A stretch of DNA of 25,988 bases from 188UL27-1 sp038526275 (GCA_038526275.1 JBCBGY010000041.1:1-25988); one strand, 5' to 3'. Counted from the first letter of the stretch, positions 7,289 through 15,130 are shown. Translations and numbers: made by a program. Notes: generated from the letters alone by a model not told the origin.

Positions 7289-7471
7289 TTAGTGTCCGTA
7301 CACGGCAACCGGGATCCAAAGAACCAACTGCGGAAACAGACAGATCAGGATTAGCACCAGAAATTTTGCCATTAGGAATGGCGCAGCACCCAGAAAGATC
7401 TTGCCAATGGGCAACCGTGAAATTGCGGCACAGACATTCAGGCAAATTCCGACCGGTGACGTACAGGCCCC
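7289..7471 (-). pseudogene. dctM: C-terminal remnant of a TRAP transporter large permease (DctM)
   Basis: On the minus strand a 60-codon frame begins GACTSPVGICLNVCAAISR and ends in a hydrophobic helix (FLVLILICLFPQLVLWIPV) before a TAA at 7291-7289. The T-x-P-V-G turn followed by an amphipathic and then a final membrane helix is the C-terminus of TRAP large permeases, which are normally about 430 residues with 12 or more helices. About 85 percent of the gene is missing. A TGA lies immediately upstream in frame, where the sequence passes directly into dctP sequence in another frame. The dctQ small permease is absent, so one deletion probably removed dctQ and most of dctM. Confidence 0.8.
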
Positions 7472-8271
7472 TCACGATAAAGAGAATCAGACATCGCGAG
7501 CGCTTCAACCGCAACTTCATCAAAGATTTCCTGAAGATCAGACGGCAATCCTTCGTACCAGGTTTTTGTTTACGATCAACGGATCCGGGCCTGTCATGTG
7601 GTTGGTCAGCGACAGGTATTTCTGAACTTCATACACGTTAAAATCCCAAATGTTCTGAGGTGGGTTGTGCTGACCGTCAATCACGCCCTAATGGGTCTCC
7701 GAAAAAGGCATAGCCATGGGCGTTGACCCTAGTGCCGTCCCGGTCGCGATCATCAGATCAGACTGAGGCTCGCGGATTTTCAAACCGGCGAGATCTTCGA
7801 CTTTGGTGATAGGGCGCACGTTGTTTGTATAGGCGCGGAAGCCCTGGCTGATGCCGGTTGCCGGAATGTGGTAGCCATTCTTTGCCGCGCGTGCTTCGAT
7901 ACTGTCAGTAAATTCGCTGCCGACAAGGCACTGCATTTCGCCCAGTTCGCCACAAGGAATGGCAGCTGGTAGATGTTGAACGCACCGGATGCATCGGCAA
8001 AGAACCCGCCGCGCGTCCCCTGGATCAAACCAGAGGTCACCTGGTCCATCATTTCGCGTTCATTACCAATTGTGCCGCCAAAGAAATTATCAACTTCGAT
8101 GCGACCACTGGAGCGTTTCTCCAACTCGGTCTCAAAGAATATCATCGACTGCGAGCGGATGGATGTTTCAGGCTGCTCGTTGCCATATTTGGAGGTGAAT
8201 TCCTGCGCGCTTGCACCATTGCCTGCAAGCACAAGACCAGCAATTGCGAACAGTTTCGTAGATAGTTTCAT
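7472..8271 (-). pseudogene. dctP: Broken TRAP transporter solute-binding protein (DctP)
   Basis: The N-terminus is well preserved: a signal peptide (MKLSTKLFAIAGLVLAGNGASA), then EFTSKYGNEQPETS and the family's GGTIGNEREMMDQVTSG. The gene is then disrupted three times: a frame change near 7940 after LPFLVANW; a TAG at 7690-7688 in place of a residue before GVIDGQHNPP; and another frame change near 7560 between LIVNKN and WYEGLPSDLQEIF. The final recognisable part ends in DSLYREG at the dctM junction. Read across the frames, the pieces are in the correct DctP order, including the I-D-G-Q-x-N-P signature. An intact protein would bind a carboxylate in the periplasm, but none can be made from this gene. 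It diverges from the LacI regulator. Confidence 0.88.
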
Positions 8272-8356
8272 TTTGTCCTCCCTAAGAGCTGAAGCTCAGT
8301 GCCCGGCTGTTTGTCCGGGACAACTTGTCAAAGCAAGGCAGAATCCATCATTAAAG

Positions 8357-8372
8357 AAATACTGATGTATTT
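8357..8372. promoter_or_regulatory. Candidate operator between dctP remnant and LacI-family gene
   Basis: AAATAC-TGAT-GTATTT, a 6+4+6 inverted repeat in the 142-base divergent region. A wider inverted repeat also exists: ATCCATCATT (8343-8352) and AATGATGGAT (8413-8422), the second overlapping the regulator's start. Either could be the LacI-family site for autoregulation and control of the catabolic operon. Confidence 0.4.
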
Positions 8373-8413
8373 TGAGGTGTTCAGAGACATAAGCAGCATG
8401 TTATTGATGAGAA

Positions 8414-9466
8414 ATGATGGATGATTCTACGCAATCAGACGGTTCGTTTGTGCCGCGTCACGCAAAGCAATCCGAAATCGCGAAGCTTGCGGGCGTGGGA
8501 ATCGCAACCGTTGACCGGGTGCTGAATGAACGCGGGCGCGTTAAAGAAGCGACCCGTCAACGTGTGATGCAGGCCAAGAAATCTATCGAGACAGGCTCAC
8601 CGGTCCAAAGCCGACGTAAACCGTGGCGCCTGAAAGTGTTCCTGCCGGAGGTCGCCGGCCCATCAACTGAGTTCTTGGGCGAGTGCTTTCAGCGCTTTGG
8701 AGAACGGGGAAACGCAACGATCGAATGCATCTTCACAACAAAGATGGAACCAGCCGTTCTGGCCCGCAAGCTTCGGTCCTGTGAAGGACAAGGCATCGAT
8801 GCGGTCGCCTTTCAGGCCCTCGAAGATCAACGTGTGCGCGATGCTGTTGAACATCTCAAGTTGCGCAACATTCCCTGTTTAGCTTTGGTATCCCCCCTCG
8901 CTCATGCGCCACTCATTGGGTTCGTTGGAAGTGATAGCCGCGCAGGGGGACGTACAGCAGGATTGTTGATGGGGCTGGCTTGTCCCCAGGGCGGCAAGAT
9001 CGTCATCCTGTCGGGCGGTCAGCTGTATCGCAGCCATGAATACCGAGAAATGGGATTTCGTGCGTATCTGCGCAGTGATTGCCCACATCTCGAGGCGATA
9101 CAGACCGTGAGCGGACAGGACGACACAATTGGTAACTACAATGCAATTCTGGAGATTCTTGGAATGCACCCTGATATCGTAGGGGTCTATAATGTTGGCG
9201 GCGGGAACGAAGGTGTTGTACGCGCCCTGAGAGAGAAGAACCTGACAAATGAAGTCAAATTTATCGGCCACAACCTGACCGGAAAAACACGGGAATACAT
9301 CCTTGATAGAGCGATGCAGTTTATTGTCCATCAAAACATGCAAATGATCGCTGAGCGCGCTGTGAACGCAATGATCGCAAGGCTTGAACACCGCGAAGTG
9401 CAGATCTCGTCGGTTCCGGTCGAAGTGATAACGCGCGAGAACCTGAACGATGCAAACTGGGCCTAA
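8414..9466 (+). CDS. LacI-family transcriptional regulator
   Basis: A 350-residue repressor-type protein. Residues 17-50 carry the LacI helix-turn-helix and hinge (EIAKLAGVGIATVDRVLNER, then GRVKEATRQRVMQA). From about 65 to 345 there is a type-1 periplasmic-binding-like effector domain, with FVGSDSRAGGRTAGLLM, GGKIVILSG and the GVYNVGGGNEGVVRAL loop. The variant A-T-V-D-R-V-L-N and the overall form resemble LacI members that control sugar uptake. The ligand is presumably the substrate of the neighbouring locus, by inference. Start choice is between ATG 8414 and ATG 8417, and both have a weak ribosome binding site. It is intact although its target transporter is broken. Confidence 0.9.
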   Translation: MMDDSTQSDGSFVPRHAKQSEIAKLAGVGIATVDRVLNERGRVKEATRQRVMQAKKSIETGSPVQSRRKPWRLKVFLPEVAGPSTEFLGECFQRFGERGNATIECIFTTKMEPAVLARKLRSCEGQGIDAVAFQALEDQRVRDAVEHLKLRNIPCLALVSPLAHAPLIGFVGSDSRAGGRTAGLLMGLACPQGGKIVILSGGQLYRSHEYREMGFRAYLRSDCPHLEAIQTVSGQDDTIGNYNAILEILGMHPDIVGVYNVGGGNEGVVRALREKNLTNEVKFIGHNLTGKTREYILDRAMQFIVHQNMQMIAERAVNAMIARLEHREVQISSVPVEVITRENLNDANWA

Positions 9467-9591
9467 CAAGGAAGCGTCGGAATAGAGGCATCTTTTGAAG
9501 AGAAGCTATTTGACCTGTTTCAGAATAGGGATGCAGGCAACTTTTGAGCAATCACAAATCTGACATGCTTCGGCCTCTTCTTTTCGACAAC

Positions 9592-9639
9592 GCGCCTTGG
9601 AACGTGTTTGCTATTTGAGGGCATCACGCTCCAAGGCGC
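9592..9639. terminator. Inverted repeat between convergent LacI and Lrp genes
   Basis: A 10-bp perfect inverted repeat, GCGCCTTGGA at 9592-9601 and TCCAAGGCGC at 9630-9639, with a 28-base loop, lies in the 229-base gap between convergent genes. No long T-run follows on either strand, so a bidirectional terminator is possible but not certain. Confidence 0.3.
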
Positions 9640-9695
9640 ACCACCAAATGGCCGACTTTTGCTCCGCCACGCTGGCTGGAACTTCCAGCAGGAAC

Positions 9696-10175
9696 TCAAA
9701 TGTTTACGCACATACCAGATTTGGTGCGATCCATCGCAACAAGAGTTCGAAACTTGCGGATGTTGTCATTCGGAAAGAAGAGACGTTGGGTCAGGTCTTC
9801 ATACTCAGACATGTCTCCAACTATCACGATCAAAATGAAATCCACTTCTCCGGTGACATAGTAACATTGCTGGATTTCGGGCGCTTCTTGGAAGCTGCGC
9901 TTTGTTTCATCAATGCGACCTGAAGTTTCCGCCCGTAGTTCTACCTCTACAACTATGGTTAGTGGCAGCCCGACAGCATTTGGGTCGATCTGGGCGGTTT
10001 GAGCAGAAATGGTCCCGTTGGATTCCATCTTCTTGACTCGCCGTTGCACAGAAGCAGTCGAAAGATTTACAGCTTCGCCGATCTGGCGCTGTGGCAACGT
10101 GCAATCTTGCTGCAAAAGTTTGAGAATCGCCAAATCAAAGGCGTCCAGTCCTGATGATGAATATTCTCGTACCAT
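9696..10175 (-). CDS. Lrp/AsnC-family transcriptional regulator
   Basis: About 159 residues. The N-terminal winged helix-turn-helix reads LDAFDLAILKLLQQDCTLPQ then QIGEAVNLSTASVQRRVKKM. The C-terminal RAM (AsnC) sensing domain includes PLTIVVEVELRAE and the CYYVTGEVDFILIVIVGDM segment, the usual amino-acid effector region. I chose the ATG at 10175 because it begins just before the helix-turn-helix. An upstream in-frame start at 10262 would add 29 atypical residues and nearly reach the divergent gene's start. Lrp-type regulators beside an amino-acid enzyme usually control that gene in response to its substrate, so the divergent ammonia-lyase is the likely target. Confidence 0.9.
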   Translation of the reverse strand: MVREYSSSGLDAFDLAILKLLQQDCTLPQRQIGEAVNLSTASVQRRVKKMESNGTISAQTAQIDPNAVGLPLTIVVEVELRAETSGRIDETKRSFQEAPEIQQCYYVTGEVDFILIVIVGDMSEYEDLTQRLFFPNDNIRKFRTLVAMDRTKSGMCVNI

Positions 10176-10276
10176 GGCTTGAACATGCAAATTTTGAACG
10201 CAGTTCTCCAGCAAGTAGAGCTCATTTAACGATCCGAGTGAAGTATTTTTGCGCGCAAGCACAGAAAGGACTTCCG

Positions 10277-11464
10277 ATGCTCAAGCAATATGAAACCGCA
10301 AAAACCGAATTTGTAGCCGTTCAGCCAAGGTTCGGGTCTGAAGTCATTGAAACACTTTCGCGAACCCGCTTTGACGAGGCCGAGGCCGAAATCACTGCGT
10401 GGGAAGGATACAAACCTACACCTATTTTTGACCTTACCGGACTTGCTAACATTCTGGGCCTCAAGGCTGTATATTACAAACATGAAGGCCCACGTTTCGG
10501 ACTTGGCAGCTTCAAGGCCTTGGGCGGAGCCTATGCAGTACTGCGCAGCATTCAGCGCGAATTGTCGAATGCTGAAGGGCGCAAGATCACTGTCGAAGAG
10601 ATCCGGAATGGGCACTTTGCGTCTCAGATATCTGAAATGACCATCATATCTGCGACCGATGGCAATCACGGGCGATCTGTCGCCTGGGGTGCTCAACGGT
10701 TTGGAGCGAAGTGTCGAATCTACGTCCATGCAGAAGTCAGTGCATTCCGCGCGGATGCGATGCGCAAATTGGGGGCGGAGGTCATTCGGGTCAACGGGGA
10801 CTATGACGCGACGGTCGCGCAAACTCGTGTTGATGCAGAGGAATTCGGCTGGATAATAGTGTCCGATACATCCTGGCCAGGGTATTGTCTGCCCCCCCTA
10901 GACGTGATGGCAGGATATGGGGTTATGGCACGAGAGATTGTGCGAAAACTTCCGGAACCACCGACGCATGTTTTCCTTCAAGGGGGCGTAGGCGGTCTTG
11001 CAGCATCTGTGATTGCAGCTTTTCATCAAGAATGGGGCAAGGCTGCACCGCTCAGTATCGTGGTTGAGCCCGAACTGGCACCCTGCCTTTTTGCCAGCGC
11101 TAAGGCGGGTGCACCGACATCTGTCAAAATTGAAGAAGAGACACTGATGGCAGGGCTGTCATGTGGTGAACCTTCTCAGATCGCCTGGAAAATTCTTGAA
11201 AACTCCGTTCACGGCTTCATGACCATATCCGAAACACTGGTCGCACCGGCTGTACAAATGCTGGCAAATGGACAAAGTGAGGGCTGCCGAATTGAAGTCG
11301 GCGAAAGTGCCGTGGCGGGCTTGATTGGCTTGATCTGTGGCGCAACATGCCCCTCTTTGCGAGATGAGATGAAGCTACACTCCGAAAGCCGCGTGATGAT
11401 TATTGGCTCCGAGGGCGTAACTGACCCAAGCCTGTTCCAGGCTATTATGGCGGATCAAGATTGA
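10277..11464 (+). CDS. dpaL: Diaminopropionate ammonia-lyase-like PLP enzyme
   Basis: A 395-residue PLP-dependent fold-II enzyme. The active-site lysine is expected at about residue 80, in FGLGSFKALGGAYAV. The Asn/His loop SATDGNHGRSVAWGA follows, then SDTSWPGY (matching the D-T-x-W-x-G-Y motif of diaminopropionate ammonia-lyases), the phosphate-binding GGVGGLAAS and a late Ser/Gly segment (GSEGVTDP). Length agrees with the E. coli enzyme of about 398. The family cleaves 2,3-diaminopropionate (and often serine) to pyruvate and ammonia. ATG 10277 follows AAAGGA at the right distance; a longer in-frame start at 10154 would run into the Lrp gene's own start region. The divergent Lrp-type gene is the likely regulator. 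A related threonine/serine dehydratase activity remains possible. Confidence 0.87.
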   Translation: MLKQYETAKTEFVAVQPRFGSEVIETLSRTRFDEAEAEITAWEGYKPTPIFDLTGLANILGLKAVYYKHEGPRFGLGSFKALGGAYAVLRSIQRELSNAEGRKITVEEIRNGHFASQISEMTIISATDGNHGRSVAWGAQRFGAKCRIYVHAEVSAFRADAMRKLGAEVIRVNGDYDATVAQTRVDAEEFGWIIVSDTSWPGYCLPPLDVMAGYGVMAREIVRKLPEPPTHVFLQGGVGGLAASVIAAFHQEWGKAAPLSIVVEPELAPCLFASAKAGAPTSVKIEEETLMAGLSCGEPSQIAWKILENSVHGFMTISETLVAPAVQMLANGQSEGCRIEVGESAVAGLIGLICGATCPSLRDEMKLHSESRVMIIGSEGVTDPSLFQAIMADQD

Positions 11465-11527
11465 TCACTTGATTTGTCGGGCGCAACACAAGTCTGCGTG
11501 CTGAAGATCCATAAATTCATGGGTTAT

Positions 11528-11749
11528 TCAGTTCCAGAAATCATTGGCCTGCGCAACCGTCTGAAAATTTGTGGCCACTACATGCGATACCATCGTCAGG
11601 CTGTCAGCATTGTTTGCATAATCCGGGCGCATACGGCCTCGCGCCTCATCGTCAGGCTGGGTCATTTTGACCGCCATACGCGACAGCTTGATTGCAAGTG
11701 CATAACCCTCTTCTGGGGTGTCGGTTTTCAGCGTCGGTAGCCAGGACAT
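11528..11749 (-). CDS. Small protein of unknown function, 73 aa, beside the catalase
   Basis: A 73-residue soluble protein (MSWLPTLKTDTPEEG, then ALAIKLSRMAVKMTQPDD) with no signal peptide or membrane segment. An excellent AAAAAGGAG site precedes its ATG, which together with its position 62 bases downstream of the catalase gene on the same strand argues that it is real and cotranscribed. I do not recognise the family. The partial catalase copy at 991-1476 has no copy of this gene next to it. Confidence 0.65.
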   Translation of the reverse strand: MSWLPTLKTDTPEEGYALAIKLSRMAVKMTQPDDEARGRMRPDYANNADSLTMVSHVVATNFQTVAQANDFWN

Positions 11750-11811
11750 GGGGTTCTCCTTTTTGAGTTGATCGCGGGTTCCCGCACTGGCGGGCGCCCG
11801 AGGTTTCGGGT

Positions 11812-12774
11812 CTATTTTTCGCCCAAGCGCACACCCACTCCATGGGCGTAAATAGCTGAGCGTGCTGCAAGAATAGGATCGTCAGACACCTCGAAACCAT
11901 CACTTAGGACAGTTGGATCGAAGTTCATCGTGTCGCAGTCACCGTCCGCTTCAGTCGCCGTAGAAAGCACGGTCAATCGTGCGGCGATGATTTGAGTATG
12001 ATCGCCCGTCCAGCGGGTGGCAGCATTGTCGGGATCGTCGTCCGGGTTTGCGATGGTCACGACCATGTCCCAGGACACGTCGCCGGCCGCCAAGTTTGCA
12101 TCCATGTTTTCACGTAGAAAGGTTTCGCTCTGCTCGACAATGAACGTTTTCGTTGTGGTTGGTACCATCGACCAACGGATCGCCGTACGCTCACCTGCCT
12201 CGTTGACCAGATAGAACGCATTCACGCTGTTGAAGGTCGTGCCCTCATAAGGGCGGTTCATTTTCTCCCGATCCTTCTTGTGGTGCTTGAGATATGCGGC
12301 AAGTTCCGGACGTTCAGCGGCCAGCTCTTTGACGGCCTCACCGCCCTTGGGAAGGGTCCGGATCAAATCGATGAAATCCGACGGGTTCGAGGCGGGAAAG
12401 AAATCCTCGGTGTTCATATTGATGATGTGATAGTCACCCTCAGGTGTCGTAATATCGAAGGCCAGCCCCCGATCGCTGAACGCGTTGTCGGGCGTGGCGT
12501 TGTTCCCACCCTTGTGCGACACACGGCCATTCACCTTGGATGTCGTCTGGAAAATTGGGCTCTTGGTGTAAATGAGGATGGCAGAATCCACAGGGCTGAA
12601 CTCGCCGACGAAGCAGAATCCTTTGGTGTGGTTGCGACGCTTGCCCGCTGTGATTCCGAACGTGCTTTCGAACACCTCAAAATCGTCTTTGGCGGAATTG
12701 TAGTCAGGGCCGTCAGCTTGAGCAGCCATCGCGATGGCTGCCAATCCTATGACGAAGGTGCAGGTCTTAATCAT
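11812..12774 (-). CDS. Catalase-family peroxidase, secreted (SrpA-like)
   Basis: A 320-residue small catalase-family protein, much shorter than classic catalases (about 480 or more) and typical of the SrpA-like peroxidase group. It opens with a clear signal peptide (MIKTCTFVIGLAAIAMAAQA, cleavage after residue 20), so it acts in the periplasm. The distal histidine is probably H49 in KRRNHTKGF. The GTTFNSVNAFYLVNEAGE segment is the family's core, and R305-S-A-I-Y309 near the C-terminus matches the R-x-x-x-Y proximal heme-ligand motif. It would remove hydrogen peroxide or organic peroxides. It is divergent from an OhrR-like regulator and is followed by a 73-aa gene. A diverged partial copy lies at 991-1476. 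Confidence 0.9.
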   Translation of the reverse strand: MIKTCTFVIGLAAIAMAAQADGPDYNSAKDDFEVFESTFGITAGKRRNHTKGFCFVGEFSPVDSAILIYTKSPIFQTTSKVNGRVSHKGGNNATPDNAFSDRGLAFDITTPEGDYHIINMNTEDFFPASNPSDFIDLIRTLPKGGEAVKELAAERPELAAYLKHHKKDREKMNRPYEGTTFNSVNAFYLVNEAGERTAIRWSMVPTTTKTFIVEQSETFLRENMDANLAAGDVSWDMVVTIANPDDDPDNAATRWTGDHTQIIAARLTVLSTATEADGDCDTMNFDPTVLSDGFEVSDDPILAARSAIYAHGVGVRLGEK

Positions 12775-12802
12775 CGTCGCCTCCCTTTAGTTACGATATC
12801 TT

Positions 12803-12854
12803 ACTATTTGATCTCTAACTATTTGCTTTAAGATGATCAAGCGCTATATTGATC
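12803..12854. promoter_or_regulatory. Candidate OhrR-type control region between catalase and regulator
   Basis: This AT-rich divergent region contains a direct repeat of ACTATTTG (12803-12810 and 12818-12825, 15-base period) and an inverted repeat GATCAA-8 bases-TTGATC (12835-12840 and 12849-12854). Either could be the site for the adjacent MarR/OhrR regulator. Known OhrR operators are AT-rich dyads, which fits only in general terms. Confidence 0.4.
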
Positions 12855-12894
12855 TTCAACCACCGACCACACGCAATCCAGGGAAACCCTAACT

Positions 12895-13338
12895 TTGCCA
12901 GATGATTACAAGCATGACATTCCCGCCGATCTTATCCTTGATCTGCAGCTTTGCTTTGCCGTTCACGCTGCCTCGAACAGAATTAGTGATCTTTACCGAC
13001 CGCTTCTGGCCAAACACGGCCTGACCTATGCGCAATATACAACGCTTATGGCTTTGGCCGAAGAAGATGGTATGTCGATTACCCTTTTGGCCAAGCGACT
13101 TGGCGTTGCCAAAGCGACCATGACGCCATTGCTGCGCAAGCTGGAAGAAAAGTCACTGATCACGCGGAATATGGACGATGGCAGCGAACGTCAGAAGTCA
13201 GTCAAGATCACCGAAGCGGGGGGCGCCCTTTTGGGCCAAAGCTGCGAGGCGACCGAGATTGTCTTCGTTCGCACAGGTTTGACACAGAAGCAAGCAGACG
13301 ATCTTATTGCCTTGTGCAAGAAGATATCAACCAACTGA
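12895..13338 (+). CDS. MarR-family regulator, OhrR-like peroxide sensor
   Basis: A 147-residue MarR-family winged-helix protein. The N-terminal LQLCFAVHAASN places a cysteine (C20) at the position of the peroxide-sensing cysteine of OhrR proteins. YRPLLAKHGLTYAQY then contributes tyrosines like those that contact this cysteine in OhrR. The DNA-binding helices are ITLLAKRLGVAKATMTPLLRKLE and the wing contains DDGSERQKS. Oxidation of the cysteine would release DNA and induce the divergent catalase gene; this follows from the family and is not shown here. The start is a TTG at 12895, because no in-frame ATG exists before the conserved part. Its stop is only 12 bases before repeat copy A. Confidence 0.9.
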   Translation: MPDDYKHDIPADLILDLQLCFAVHAASNRISDLYRPLLAKHGLTYAQYTTLMALAEEDGMSITLLAKRLGVAKATMTPLLRKLEEKSLITRNMDDGSERQKSVKITEAGGALLGQSCEATEIVFVRTGLTQKQADDLIALCKKISTN

Positions 13339-13350
13339 AAGTGGTGTTGG

Positions 13351-13600
13351 GTTTGGTCTTGGCGGGATGGCGCGCGTTGAGAAATCTGACAAGGTGGAAG
13401 CCGCGGGATGTGGGCGCAGCGCTATGGGGAAAGCGCTGGCGTATGTCCCCGATGTCGGTTTGTGTTTGGGCAGGTCGTCGCGTTTTGAAAGGTCGGTTGC
13501 GCGGTCTTTTGGGTACAATCGGGCGTCTTTGTAAGTCTTTTGGCTTTGGTAAGGCTCGCGTTGCGGCGCATGGATGGCATTGAAGCAATACCTCCCTTTG
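13351..13600 (+). repeat. Dispersed 250-bp repeat, copy A
   Basis: These 250 bases match 16991-17240 with 20 differences and no net length change (92 percent identity, counted by eye). The first 150 bases hold 17 differences and the last 100 only 3. Several frames on both strands are open in copy A, but none has a convincing start and all disagree with the uneven conservation, so I treat it as non-coding. It lies 12 bases after the OhrR stop. On the minus strand an AAAGGGAGGTATT element, resembling a ribosome binding site, lies at its 13588-13600 end. Similarity to copy B stops at 13600. Confidence 0.9.
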
Positions 13601-13749
13601 ACCGGCGCGTTGAGCGTCGGACCGGTGAACGCGTATGAGGCGGGCGGTTCATCATTAGGCCTGCTTTCTGTGCTAAAACATAAACAGATCCCATGGTGCG
13701 TGAGGCAGAGCTGATAGTCTGTGTCATGCCAAAATGAGGAGCTCTGATA

Positions 13750-14907
13750 ATGACACAATCATCCGATACGCTGAACTCCATTTCATATGACCACACGCTT
13801 GTTCTCGCGATTGAGTTGAGTAGCAAATCATGGGTAGTAGCGGCACAAGTGCCTGGCCTGCCAAAGTCCAAGACCAGAAAAACAATTGCCCCCGAGAAGC
13901 TGGCCCTTGAAGCAGCAATTGATGGATATCGGACCCGCGCTGCCGCGACCGGTCATCGGGTCGATTGTGTGATCGCGACTTATGAAGCTGGATGGAGTGG
14001 ATTCTGGCTGGCGCGATGGCTGATCGCAAAAGGGATTGAGGTCCACGTCATCCAACCTTCAAGCGTCCCAGTGGATCGCCGCATGCGTCGCGCCAAATCC
14101 GATGGCATTGATGCAGAATTGCTGCTCCGTACCTTGATGGCATGGCTTCGTAGAGAGCCACGGGTCTGCTCTATGGTGCCAATCCCGGATGAAGCGGATG
14201 AAGATGCACGGCGAAGCATTCGCGAGAGGACCGAACTGATCTCCGAGCGCGTTGGTCTGACCAACCGGATCGGTGCCGTCCTGGCGACACTCGGCGTGGA
14301 GGGCTACAACCCACTCCTTCAAAGTCGCCGGCGTCGATTGGCGGATCTGCGCACCGGACTAGGCGAACCACTGCCGCCAAACGCGCTCGCAAAAATCGAA
14401 CGATTGTTAAGCAGGCTTGAGCTTGTACTCACCCAGATCGCTCAGCTGGAACAGGAGCGTGATGCCGTGGTAAAGGAACCCGCCAATGATGAGGCGGAGA
14501 GAATGATCCAGCAGCTTTGCAGTCTACGTGGCATTGGAGTGCAGAGCGCCACCGTGTTGGTTCGCGAGGCCTTCGTGCGCCACTTTGCCAATGGGAAGGC
14601 GTTGGGATCGTATGCCGGTCTTACAGCGACGCCCTACAACAGCGGAGGAGTGGAGCGTGAACAAGGGATCGGGAAAGCTGGAAACAGGCGGCTTAGAACG
14701 ACGATGGTTGAGCTGGCATGGCTCTGGCTACGCTACCAGCCCGGTGCAACTCAGGTTACCTGGTTCCGAGAGAGAACTGGCCAGACCGGTCGGCGCATGC
14801 GTAAAGTGATGATCGTGGCACTTGCCCGAAAGCTACTGGTCGCCCTTTGGCGGTTCGTCACGGACGGGGTCGTACCACAGGGAGCGACCATGAAACCCGC
14901 CACCTAA
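13750..14907 (+). CDS. IS110-family transposase, 385 aa
   Basis: A 385-residue DEDD-type recombinase. The N-terminal RuvC-like domain contains LVLAIELSSKSW, CVIATYEAGWSGFWLARWL and the RAKSDGIDAELLLRTLMAWL segment. The C-terminal transposase_20 domain contains LCSLRGIGVQSATVLVREAF, YAGLTATPYNSGG and GNRRLRTTMVELAW, with the conserved serine expected in the GLTATPYNSGG region. A GAGGAG site precedes the ATG at 13750. Length and both domains are intact, so the element may be mobile. In this family the recombinase is guided by an RNA made from the element's non-coding end. Confidence 0.95.
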   Translation: MTQSSDTLNSISYDHTLVLAIELSSKSWVVAAQVPGLPKSKTRKTIAPEKLALEAAIDGYRTRAAATGHRVDCVIATYEAGWSGFWLARWLIAKGIEVHVIQPSSVPVDRRMRRAKSDGIDAELLLRTLMAWLRREPRVCSMVPIPDEADEDARRSIRERTELISERVGLTNRIGAVLATLGVEGYNPLLQSRRRRLADLRTGLGEPLPPNALAKIERLLSRLELVLTQIAQLEQERDAVVKEPANDEAERMIQQLCSLRGIGVQSATVLVREAFVRHFANGKALGSYAGLTATPYNSGGVEREQGIGKAGNRRLRTTMVELAWLWLRYQPGATQVTWFRERTGQTGRRMRKVMIVALARKLLVALWRFVTDGVVPQGATMKPAT

Positions 14908-15117
14908 CGCTTAATGAGATCAGGCTGCTCTGCGACGGCATAGTAGCCTGGTGACCGAGGGAACGTCGCCGTTGTCCGGCGTGGCACGATAAATGCCGTC
15001 TTCACAGAGTGGTGCCGTTCCTTTGAAGCTCTCCAGTCCCGAAAGCGGGACAGTGGTTGGGATCCTCGTCCCGCCGGATGTGAGGTTTGCAGACAGGCGT
15101 CTGCCGAAAGAGAGTTC
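14908..15117 (+). ncRNA. Candidate guide (bridge/seek) RNA region of the IS110 element
   Basis: The 210 bases between the transposase stop and the right inverted repeat carry no gene but several hairpins: GTCCCG-AAAG-CGGGAC at 15036-15051, GCAGAC-AGGC-GTCTGC at about 15089-15104, and a longer arrangement pairing GGAACG (about 14963) with CGTTCC (about 15016). IS1111-subgroup elements encode their guide RNA downstream of the transposase. Position, length and structure fit, but exact ends and the target-binding and donor-binding loops are not identified. Confidence 0.5.
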
Positions 15118-15130
15118 GCCTCGGGCACCA

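Larger units (their letters stand above)
13694..15130 (+). mobile_element. IS110-family element (IS1111-like layout)
   Basis: One transposase gene lies between two imperfect 13-bp inverted repeats: TGGTGCGTGAGGC (13694-13706) and, in reverse complement, TGGTGCCCGAGGC (15118-15130), 11 of 13 identical. IS1111-subgroup elements carry such subterminal inverted repeats, a short left end and a long non-coding right end, exactly as seen here. The true tips lie a few to some tens of bases outside these coordinates and cannot be fixed without a second copy. TCATCAT occurs on both flanks, near 13650 and 15159. IS110 elements make no terminal inverted repeats of the DDE kind and often no target duplication. 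Confidence 0.8.

Noticed and set aside
13307..13583. Plus-strand frames in the repeat as small proteins
   Set aside because: One frame is stopped by TGA in copy B, starts are not shared, and the best-conserved part lies after the stop of the other frame.
13422..13871. Minus-strand open frame covering repeat copy A and the IS110 gene start
   Set aside because: It overlaps an intact transposase start, and its similarity to copy B is explained by the DNA repeat.
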